Origin: Bacteriovoracales bacterium
GTDB lineage: Bacteria; Bdellovibrionota; Bacteriovoracia; Bacteriovoracales; Bacteriovoracaceae
Direction: 5' to 3'
Assembly: GCA_007117175.1 (NCBI GenBank)
Contig: SKGZ01000295.1
Location: forward strand, 1 to 6,000
Length of the DNA: 6,000 nt
Within the stretch, counting starts at the first letter, position 1. The number at the start of each line of letters is the position of its first letter. Below, piece after piece: positions 1-4,734 of the stretch. The position numbers and the translations under genes are program-made. The notes beneath the pieces were generated by a model. The model did not search any database. It saw only the letters and a program-made list of their open reading frames with translations, and was not told where the DNA came from.

Positions 1-323
1 ATAGTTTGTACTCAATTGGTCATTGCAAAGACGAAGAATATAAAATTCAAAAAAGCATAGTCGGCAAAAAGCGATCTGATATACATGAGTCTTATGTTCT
101 TCCCGATGAGAATTGGGCGAAATACAATCGTGGTGTAGAAATTATAACTCATGAAGGTGATCAGTGTATTGGGAGCTCTGGCGGCCCTCTTTTTGATAGT
201 GAGGGTTTTTTGCACGGAGTTTTAGCAATTAAGTATTTTCCAGAAAGGGATGCAGAAATCAATACGGCCGTTAGTTCGTCAGAGATTAAGAATTTTCTAG
301 AGAGGCACACTGGTGGTGAATAG
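1..323 (+). CDS. Trypsin-like serine protease, C-terminal part (5' end outside window)
   Basis: The frame is open from the window edge to the TAG at 321-323, so this is the 3' end of a longer gene and the TTG at position 6 is not a convincing start. The diagnostic segment is CIGSSGGPLFDSEGFLHGVL (about bases 165-224). It matches the nucleophile region of S1/trypsin-like peptidases (GxSGGPL), followed by the usual hydrophobic strand after the active-site loop. The second Ser of GSSGGP would be the catalytic nucleophile; Ser sits where animal trypsins have Asp (GDSGGP), as is common in bacterial members. His and Asp of the triad must lie upstream and cannot be checked, nor can a signal peptide. 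The family usually cleaves peptide bonds outside the cytoplasm. The fold assignment is fairly safe; substrate and activity are unknown. Confidence 0.75.
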   Translation, partial: SLYSIGHCKDEEYKIQKSIVGKKRSDIHESYVLPDENWAKYNRGVEIITHEGDQCIGSSGGPLFDSEGFLHGVLAIKYFPERDAEINTAVSSSEIKNFLERHTGGE

Positions 324-447
324 CTTTGAAGAGTGGCTCACATAATTTTAACAAATTAGAGACTGAATTTTTTCCACGACCGATTATTTCGGATTAAATA
401 AAATAGTATTATCTGCTTGATTTTATTTCTTTTTTTTGGAGCCTTTA
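324..447 (+). other. Intergenic region between protease and ankyrin-like gene
   Basis: This short AT-rich gap holds a small hairpin (CCGA at 380-383 with TCGG at 389-392). It also holds a 9-bp A/T-only inverted repeat (AAATAAAAT at 396-404, ATTTTATTT at 420-428) followed by eight T at 430-437. The second could act as a weak terminator-like element. However, the T-run lies directly before the ribosome binding site of the next gene, so the arrangement may be chance in AT-rich DNA. No clear promoter is seen. Confidence 0.3.
438..441 (+). promoter_or_regulatory. Ribosome binding site GGAG for the exported ankyrin-like protein
   Basis: GGAG lies six bases before ATG 448, which is good spacing. 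It overlaps the alternative TTG start at 436, so it argues for ATG 448 over that longer reading. Confidence 0.7.
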
Positions 448-1140
448 ATGAAGCAGTTACTATTCGTATTGATCTTGATTTTTTCCATTCCTGCATACGC
501 TGAGAGGCCAATTTCTCATCAACTTGGAGATGCTTGGTTTTATGGGGATTACGATGGGTTTGTTGCGATAGTCGAAGAAAATAAATTAACAACTGATTAC
601 AGGGCCCCCATGGGGAGATTTCAATGGTCTATGATGCATATTTTGACATATTCAGATGTCAAGAATATGAAATATACACAATCTCATAAGGAAATTTTTA
701 ATTATCTTATCCGTTCAGGTTTTGATCCAAATGCATTTGCGATAGATACAGAAAATCCAAATAGAGCAGGAGCTGGTAAGCCTCCAGCGGCTTTTTTAGG
801 GCCTGTGCAAGATGATTCTTTGATCAGGTGGATGGTTGATGCTGGTGTGAAGCTTGAACAAGTTTATCGAGGTCGTGGAAACATGAATACGCTTTTTAGG
901 GATATTGTCATGAATGAGGCTGAATTTATTGAGGGTCCAGGAGTTTTAACAAAGTTCTTCTTGGAAAGTGGTTATGACCCATCAGATGGAGGAACATGTA
1001 ATGCTTTTAGAGCTTTGACTAGAAGCAGAAGATTTATTGGGCCAACATATAGAAAATTTCATGATATATTTTTCGAATATGGCTTTGCTTATAGTGATTG
1101 CAATTTAGTGTCAATTCCACCCCTAGGGCTGTTCGATTAA
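448..1140 (+). CDS. Exported protein with degenerate ankyrin-like repeats
   Basis: The protein has 230 residues. ATG 448 is chosen because GGAG precedes it at good spacing and because the product then starts with a clean Sec signal peptide: MKQ, a hydrophobic core to about residue 15, then an AYA cleavage site near residue 18 before ERP. There is no lipobox Cys, so it is probably periplasmic or secreted. The mature part repeats a helix-turn pattern, with the pieces YLIRSGFDPNAF, WMVDAGVKLEQVY, FFLESGYDPSD and FFEYGFAYSD. This resembles the LLxxGADxN turns of ankyrin repeats, but the repeats are diverged and irregular. Two Cys near the C-terminus (GGTCNAF and SDCNLV) could form a disulfide in an oxidising compartment. 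Ankyrin repeats mediate protein binding; no catalytic motif is visible. It shares no obvious function with its neighbours. Confidence 0.7.
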   Translation: MKQLLFVLILIFSIPAYAERPISHQLGDAWFYGDYDGFVAIVEENKLTTDYRAPMGRFQWSMMHILTYSDVKNMKYTQSHKEIFNYLIRSGFDPNAFAIDTENPNRAGAGKPPAAFLGPVQDDSLIRWMVDAGVKLEQVYRGRGNMNTLFRDIVMNEAEFIEGPGVLTKFFLESGYDPSDGGTCNAFRALTRSRRFIGPTYRKFHDIFFEYGFAYSDCNLVSIPPLGLFD

Positions 1141-1142
1141 GA

Positions 1143-1167
1143 TATAAGAACTATTATAAGAACTATT
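1143..1167 (+). repeat. Perfect tandem repeat, 2 x 12 bp
   Basis: ATAAGAACTATT occurs at 1144-1155 and again, directly abutting, at 1156-1167; the base before each copy is also T. The array begins just after the stop codon at 1140. Its last bases form part of the left arm of the hairpin that follows. It looks like a small duplication; no function is evident. Confidence 0.85.
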
Positions 1168-1193
1168 ATTGCCCCAGTTTTGGGGCAGTAATA
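1164..1193 (+). terminator. Terminator-like hairpin after the ankyrin-like gene
   Basis: The arms 1164-1176 and 1181-1193 pair over 13 positions, with one T-G wobble and a GTTT loop. The core is GCCCCA/TGGGGC. It sits about 25 bases after the stop codon, a normal place for an intrinsic terminator. No T-run follows directly (the next T-run is at 1212-1217), so efficiency is uncertain. The flanking A/T pairs make it roughly symmetric, so it could act on either strand. Confidence 0.55.
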
Positions 1194-1447
1194 CTGATCC
1201 CGCGAATATTCTTTTTTCAGACTTTTAATACTTTATAGCATTTTTATTTGAGAGTGCGGTCAATTTTATCGGTCGGTATAACTAATATTATACCGTAGAT
1301 ACCCTAGACGAAATTACAGCCACTTATAGAATTGGGAATTTAATCTCACCAAGCTCAACGATCAGTAATCAAAACAATTTTTAGCTGGCCAAGTCAGATC
1401 GAAAGTACAAAAATTAAACATAGATAAAAAAAGTGTCATATAACAAA
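1194..1447 (+). other. Non-coding region upstream of parA
   Basis: No credible gene is present. The region is AT-rich and contains the inverted repeat at 1274-1295, described separately. It probably carries the promoter of the parA operon and may carry the left boundary of the mobile module. I could not fix a convincing -35/-10 pair. Confidence 0.4.
1274..1295. promoter_or_regulatory. Inverted repeat, possible operator of the parA operon
   Basis: CGGTATAA at 1274-1281 and TTATACCG at 1288-1295 are perfect 8-bp inverted arms around CTAATA. The hexamer TATTAT at 1286-1291 resembles a -10 box and overlaps the right arm, although no good -35 is seen at the right distance. A palindrome over a promoter upstream of parA would fit autorepression by the ParA N-terminal domain or by the downstream winged-helix protein. 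This is inferred from position and symmetry alone. Confidence 0.4.
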
Positions 1448-1451
1448 GAGG
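1448..1451 (+). promoter_or_regulatory. Ribosome binding site GAGG for parA
   Basis: GAGG, within AAAGAGGA, lies eight bases before ATG 1460. It decides the start: the in-frame GTG at 1433 lies upstream of this site and has no comparable purine-rich element. Confidence 0.75.
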
Positions 1452-1459
1452 ATACCTGT

Positions 1460-2389
1460 ATGTTAAATCGATCTAATGTTGGAGTTTTCTTCAATAAAAC
1501 AAAGGGACAACTCGAAGCGCTAGCCGGCCAGTTCAGAGAAAGAGAAGACGCTGAGAGTTATATCTTCCAAAAGGGCAGCGCAAAGTTTTTCTCTAATCAG
1601 GCCCTGATTGAAATTCTTGAGCAGGAAAATCTTAGAATCGAAGAGACTCAAATAATTACTGTCGCAAACCAGAAGGGTGGCGTTGGTAAAACCAGCACAG
1701 TCTTATCTCAAGCAAGAAATTTAAGTGACATCGGCTTCAAGGTTTTAGTTATAGACACAGACGCTCAATCAAACACCACGAGAAGCCTTCTTGGAAAAAA
1801 AGGAGAAAGATCACTTTTTAATGTCCTGGATGAGGGCTTGGATATTAAAGAAATTATTTTAAATGCTCGTGAAAACCTCGATATAGCTCCTGCGAACTCT
1901 GATTGCTCAAGAATTGATTTAATTTTAAGCGACTCAACCTTTACCTATAATCCCGCAACTCTAATAAGAGAAATAATAGACGAGCTTCATTACGATTTCG
2001 TTTTAATAGATACAAATCCTAGCTTTTCATCATTAAATATCGCCTGTATTGCATCAAGCGATAGGGTTATTTGCCCCGTCCCTCTTGCCGAGTGGGAAAT
2101 TGATGGTGTTGAGCAAGTGGCCAAAGTTGTTCATGGAATCAACAAACGACTTAAAACAAGCATCAATCTCGACTTTCTCGTCACAAAGTTTTCAAAAAAT
2201 GAAACAACGGCCTATGAGGAAATTTCAAAACTAAAAGACTTGGACGGCAATCTGCTAAACACTCTAATCCCCGACGCCTCGGCATTCAGAAAGGCTCAAA
2301 AAACAGGCATCTTAGAGAGTCGAGGAAAAGCCTACAAGGAAACATTAAAACTTACACGCGAAATTGTACAAAATAGCATTGGGCAGTAG
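1460..2389 (+). CDS. parA: ParA-family partition ATPase
   Basis: The protein has 309 residues from ATG 1460. The deviant Walker A motif NQKGGVGKTS is at residues 70-79, with signature Lys72 and P-loop Lys77. Walker A' is VLVIDTDAQSN (95-105). Walker B is FVLIDTNPSFSSLN (180-193), followed by the strand DRVICPVPLAEWEIDGV typical of ParA rather than MinD or Soj relatives with other cargo. About 64 residues precede the ATPase core. The segment GSAKFFSNQALIEILEQENL resembles the tail of the MerR-like N-terminal domain in P1-type (class Ia) ParA, which binds the operator. ParA proteins bind DNA non-specifically as ATP dimers and move plasmid or chromosome cargo bound by a ParB-type partner. No canonical ParB follows; the next gene starts two bases after the stop and probably takes that role. 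Confidence 0.93.
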   Translation: MLNRSNVGVFFNKTKGQLEALAGQFREREDAESYIFQKGSAKFFSNQALIEILEQENLRIEETQIITVANQKGGVGKTSTVLSQARNLSDIGFKVLVIDTDAQSNTTRSLLGKKGERSLFNVLDEGLDIKEIILNARENLDIAPANSDCSRIDLILSDSTFTYNPATLIREIIDELHYDFVLIDTNPSFSSLNIACIASSDRVICPVPLAEWEIDGVEQVAKVVHGINKRLKTSINLDFLVTKFSKNETTAYEEISKLKDLDGNLLNTLIPDASAFRKAQKTGILESRGKAYKETLKLTREIVQNSIGQ

Positions 2390-2391
2390 TT

Positions 2392-3711
2392 ATGGATGCA
2401 AGTGATCTACTAAGCAAGGTCGAGAAGAAAAAACCAGCTCAAAAAAAGAAAGAAAAGCGGAATGGCTACAAGGATAAATCTTTCGATAATGTAATGGCCT
2501 CCATTTCTCAAAACTGGAAAGAATCTCACGAGAAATCCCACGATGAAAAATTGGCAACAAAGCGAGAACAAACCAGCAACAAAGTGGTAGCAAGGAAGCA
2601 AAGCGTGATCAATGCGTCACTAGAGCGTGACAAGAGCGTAATCAATGCGTCACTAAAGCGTGACAAGAGCGTCACTGGTGCGCCACCAAAAAAGAGTCCA
2701 ACCAAAAAGAGCGTGACCAAAGCGTCACTGGTGCGTGGGCCAGAGCGTGAGCAGATGTGTGAGCAGAGCGTGACTAAAGCGTCACTAGAGCGTGAGCAAA
2801 AAATAGATATTACCGAGGTGTCGACTCAGGGCGTTAATATGCTCCAATACTTATTTCAAATCTGTTCATCTATCGGCGAAAGAACAACTCCCCAGATAAA
2901 AAACAGCACATTAATCGAGCATCTCGAAACAACCTCTGGTGGCCTAAGAAGCCTCATTCTTAGATTAAAAAAACAAGGCTTTTTGATCATCAAGAAAACT
3001 AAAAATGGGCCATCAGGATGGCGAGCCTACCAACTACCAGAATCCACATATAAAGCACTTGCGGACTTAAGAAATACAGAGAGAGCGTTACTAAAGCGCG
3101 AGCAGAGCGTGACTAGTGCGTCACCTAATGCGTCACTAGGAGCGTCACTAACCCCCTCTAGTAGTAATAGTAGTAATATAACTAATACTATTACTACTAG
3201 GAAGGATGACGACTCATGGCTCCAAGAAATTCAGATTCCAAGCAATTTAAAAAGTCTTGGCTTTGGAGTGAATCACTTAAAGCAATTAAAAAATAAATTT
3301 TCACTTTCTCCGAACGAAATCCAAAGTGGACTAGAAGCCTTTTCATTTGATCTCGAAAAAGGAGAAGGGGAGAGGCTTAAGGCGCGAGGAATTCAAAATT
3401 TAATAGGATTCTTTTTTGGTGCGATGAAAAGTGGAGGGTATAATCCCGTTAATGAAGGCTTTGAAACGGCCGAAGAAGCAGCAGAGAAAGAAATGCTAGA
3501 GCGACTTAAAAAACGAAAAGAAGAAAAAGAAGATCGCAAAAAGGAGCTTGAAGATCTTCTTTTCCAGGAGTGGATTGAAACAAAAGAGAAAAGTGAGCTC
3601 GCCGAGCTCTCCTCACCACCGGTGAGCTTCATGGACACTTTTCATAAGGCCGCTTTGAAAAATTATTTCAGGGAAAACGAAATGGATAATTTTAAAAGGG
3701 ATTTTCAATAA
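2392..3711 (+). CDS. ParA-linked winged-helix protein with embedded 11-bp DNA repeats; candidate centromere-binding or replication protein
   Basis: This 439-residue protein starts two bases after the parA stop, so translation is probably coupled. Residues 1-70 are very basic and Lys/Gln-rich. Residues 70-135 hold 11-residue repeats (SVINASLERDK, SVINASLKRDK, SVTKASLEREQ). About 145-225 looks like a winged helix: helices around MLQYLFQICSS and STLIEHLETTSG, a recognition helix LRSLILRLKKQGFLII, and a wing with KNGPSGWRAYQLP. Residues 231-253 hold further repeat units. A Ser/Asn/Thr linker (255-269) follows, then a second globular part (276-355), a highly charged helix likely to be a coiled coil (358-400) and a C-terminal tail ending near KNYFRENE. 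I do not recognise a named family. Position and DNA-binding fold suggest a ParB-like adaptor or replication initiator. The repeats are best explained at DNA level (see findings). Confidence 0.8.
   Translation: MDASDLLSKVEKKKPAQKKKEKRNGYKDKSFDNVMASISQNWKESHEKSHDEKLATKREQTSNKVVARKQSVINASLERDKSVINASLKRDKSVTGAPPKKSPTKKSVTKASLVRGPEREQMCEQSVTKASLEREQKIDITEVSTQGVNMLQYLFQICSSIGERTTPQIKNSTLIEHLETTSGGLRSLILRLKKQGFLIIKKTKNGPSGWRAYQLPESTYKALADLRNTERALLKREQSVTSASPNASLGASLTPSSSNSSNITNTITTRKDDDSWLQEIQIPSNLKSLGFGVNHLKQLKNKFSLSPNEIQSGLEAFSFDLEKGEGERLKARGIQNLIGFFFGAMKSGGYNPVNEGFETAEEAAEKEMLERLKKRKEEKEDRKKELEDLLFQEWIETKEKSELAELSSPPVSFMDTFHKAALKNYFRENEMDNFKRDFQ
2603..2800 (+). repeat. 11-bp direct-repeat (iteron-like) array, cluster 1, 16 units, inside a coding sequence
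   Basis: The consensus unit is GCGTSACYARA. Units start at 2603, 2614, 2625, 2636, 2647, 2658, 2669, 2680, then 2711, 2722, 2733, 2745, 2757, 2768, 2779 and 2790. Steps are 11 bp throughout, except for a 31-bp gap after 2680 and 12-bp steps at 2733-2745 and 2745-2757. The units at 2636, 2680, 2733 and 2757 are the more degenerate ones. The core GTSAC is palindromic around S. A spacing of 11 bp places successive copies on nearly the same face of the helix. This resembles plasmid centromeres and iterons, for example the 11-bp repeats of R1 parC, though the sequence itself is different. Confidence 0.9.
3085..3152 (+). repeat. 11/12-bp direct-repeat array, cluster 2, 6 units
   Basis: The same unit as cluster 1 recurs at 3085, 3096, 3107, 3118, 3130 and 3142 (steps 11, 11, 11, 12, 12). 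The best copies are GCGTGACTAGT and GCGTCACTAAC. The cluster lies just after the segment encoding the winged helix, nearly 300 bp from the last unit of cluster 1, so the DNA-binding domain is bracketed by the two arrays. Confidence 0.85.
3158..3200. repeat. Perfect 15-bp inverted repeat inside the coding sequence
   Basis: CTAGTAGTAATAGTA at 3158-3172 is exactly the reverse complement of TACTATTACTACTAG at 3186-3200, with a 13-base loop. It begins ten bases after the last repeat core of cluster 2. It encodes the Ser/Asn stretch followed by the Thr-rich stretch of the linker: AGT/AAT codons on one arm become ACT/ATT codons on the other. It could form an mRNA hairpin or a DNA cruciform, or bind a dimeric protein. 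Confidence 0.85.
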
Positions 3712-4022
3712 TGGGAGATTTTATTTTTGACGTTGAAACACCTTTAGGTTTTAAGGTTCGATGTACAAAAGGATACTGGGAGAATACCATCTTGCGAAAG
3801 CATACTGTTTTATCTAACAAACTAGATGAAATAATAAAAACTCTTAAAGACCCTAGTTTTATTCGGCAAAGCAAGAAAGATGAAACAGTCTATCTTTTTT
3901 ATACTGGTAGTAGCCCAAGATGGATGTGTGCAGTGATTAAGGATCGAAAAGATTATGGTTTTTTAATAACAGCTTACCCTACAGATGCTGTTAAAGAAGG
4001 GGAAGAGATATGGAAAAAATAA
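3711..4022 (+). CDS. PBECR/EndoU-like nuclease family protein, candidate toxin
   Basis: The protein has 103 residues. Its ATG shares one base with the TAA of the upstream gene (TAATG), which implies translational coupling. The layout fits small RNase-toxin-like proteins of the phage-Barnase/EndoU/ColicinE5-D/RelE-like (PBECR) group. An early GYWENTILRKH (residues 21-31) corresponds to the W..HI..rH element. KLDEIIKTLKDPSFIRQSKKDE (37-58, seen as two runs) corresponds to the helix and 'P..v..S' turn. YLFYTGS and WMCAVIKD are two strands, and GFLITAYPTD (83-92) matches the terminal v.TAypt motif. His31, Arg52 and Thr87 are the plausible functional residues. The family is expected to cut RNA, and toxins of this kind are paired with a small antitoxin; two candidates follow. 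A DUF4258-type assignment is an alternative. Confidence 0.6.
   Translation: MGDFIFDVETPLGFKVRCTKGYWENTILRKHTVLSNKLDEIIKTLKDPSFIRQSKKDETVYLFYTGSSPRWMCAVIKDRKDYGFLITAYPTDAVKEGEEIWKK
3998..4002 (+). promoter_or_regulatory. Strong ribosome binding site AGGGG inside the upstream gene
   Basis: AGGGG lies seven bases before ATG 4010, within the last codons of the nuclease-like gene. It is the strongest Shine-Dalgarno of the small genes here. That would suit higher translation of an antitoxin relative to the toxin. Confidence 0.6.
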
Positions 4023-4225
4023 AAGTGATAAAAGACATTGTTGGCGGAACTCTAACGGTTTGGTTTGGAAGCCCCGACGATGAGCATGTTTGCGAAGAGG
4101 CCGGTGATGGAATTGTGTTAATGAAGAATAAGGAAGGCGCTGTAATCGGTTTTGAATATTTGTACTATGGATCGCACTCTGAAGATTTAAACATCGAAAC
4201 TCTTGTTGCGAAGACAGCGAGCTGA
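4010..4225 (+). CDS. DUF2283 family small protein, candidate antitoxin
   Basis: The protein has 71 residues and overlaps the upstream nuclease-like gene by 13 bases. The sequence follows the DUF2283 pattern: a strand pair GGTLTVWFGS in place of the usual 'D.LYI.l', then DGIVLMKNKEGAVIGFEYL, which matches the family's 'dGiiid.de.G.vvGiEil' core. The function of DUF2283 is not established. Such genes are often found beside small nuclease-like or DUF4258-type genes and are suspected antitoxins. The overlap with a toxin-like gene and the strong Shine-Dalgarno support that role by context only. A degraded second copy of the same domain lies at 4495-4734. Confidence 0.7.
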   Translation: MEKIKVIKDIVGGTLTVWFGSPDDEHVCEEAGDGIVLMKNKEGAVIGFEYLYYGSHSEDLNIETLVAKTAS

Positions 4226-4237
4226 TAGAAAGATAAG

Positions 4238-4465
4238 ATGAAGTGTGTTACTTGCAAAAATGGGGAAACTTTAAATTCTAAAACAACTGTCACCTTTGAA
4301 AAAAATGGATCAACTTTTATTTTCAAGGATGTTCCTTGCTCAAAATGTGAACAGTGTGGAGAGGTATATCTCGATGATAATGTTTCATCAAAATTGATAG
4401 ATCAAATTGAGCTATTATCTCGCAGTGGTGGTGAAGTTAGTATTCAGAGATATACGGCCGCATAA
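4238..4465 (+). CDS. YgiT-type zinc finger protein (MqsA N-terminal-like), candidate antitoxin
   Basis: The protein has 75 residues and starts 12 bases after the previous stop, with only a weak purine-rich AGAAAGA upstream. Cys3-x2-Cys6 and Cys37-x2-Cys40 (SKCEQCGE) form the zinc site of the YgiT/MqsA N-terminal domain; Cys34 is an extra Cys in DVPCSKCEQCGE. The intervening TTVTFEKNGSTFIFKDVP is the usual two-strand stretch. It lacks the C-terminal helix-turn-helix of full-length MqsA, so it probably cannot bind DNA as MqsA does. That matches the short, toxin-neutralising YgiT class often encoded next to small RNase toxins. With the nuclease-like and DUF2283 genes it makes a three-gene cassette; which protein neutralises the toxin is not decided by sequence. 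Confidence 0.8.
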   Translation: MKCVTCKNGETLNSKTTVTFEKNGSTFIFKDVPCSKCEQCGEVYLDDNVSSKLIDQIELLSRSGGEVSIQRYTAA

Positions 4466-4494
4466 AAAATAAGAATAAAACCCCATGTCGAAGA

Positions 4495-4734
4495 ATTACA
4501 ACAACAGTCAACCTTCAAAACAAAGCGACTTATCCAAAAATCATAATCGATGCAGACAATAATTTCGTTTCTATCAAAATAAAGGCCGGAGTTGAAGCGC
4601 GATCATGTTTAAACGATGGAATTGTCTTTCTCGAAGATGAAAGTGGTCATGTCATAGAAATTCAAATTACGAGTCCCAGATTTAGAGCTAGCACCGCACA
4701 AAAAGAAAAACACGACTCAATGATTGTATTTTAA
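4495..4734 (+). pseudogene. Second DUF2283-like reading frame without a standard start codon
   Basis: This frame is open from 4441 to the TAA at 4732-4734 but has no ATG, GTG or TTG before the conserved part. The first rare-start candidate is ATT at 4495. It encodes PKIIIDADNNFVSIKI, then a segment DGIVFLEDESGHVIEIQIT that closely parallels DGIVLMKNKEGAVIGFEYL in the DUF2283 gene at 4010. An ATG at 4485 exists in another frame and would need a frameshift to join this one. The simplest reading is a duplicated DUF2283 gene that lost its start by a frameshift or deletion. A real gene with a non-standard start is possible, since the domain itself is uninterrupted through about 65 codons. Confidence 0.55.

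Noticed and set aside
1433..1459. GTG 1433 as start of parA
   Set aside because: ATG 1460 has GAGG eight bases upstream, and the extra nine residues add no conserved sequence.
2390..2720. Minus-strand open frames opposite the first part of the repeat gene
   Set aside because: They are shadows of the Lys- and Ser-rich coding strand, giving Leu/Phe/Ser-rich products that look hydrophobic only because of the complement.
2603..3152. CRISPR array or simple protein tandem repeat
   Set aside because: Units are 11 bp with no spacers, lie in an open reading frame and are read in three phases; this is neither a CRISPR nor an ordinary codon-phased repeat.
3594..3630. Repeated GAGCTC/GGTGAGCT words near the 3' end of the repeat gene
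   Set aside because: Two GAGCTC copies and TCACC-ACC-GGTGA are short and self-complementary; with Glu/Leu/Ser codons here they are plausibly chance.
4485..4560. Short frame from ATG 4485 (MSKNYNNSQ)
   Set aside because: Only about 25 codons before a stop, with no motif; useful only as a possible lost start of the second DUF2283-like frame.
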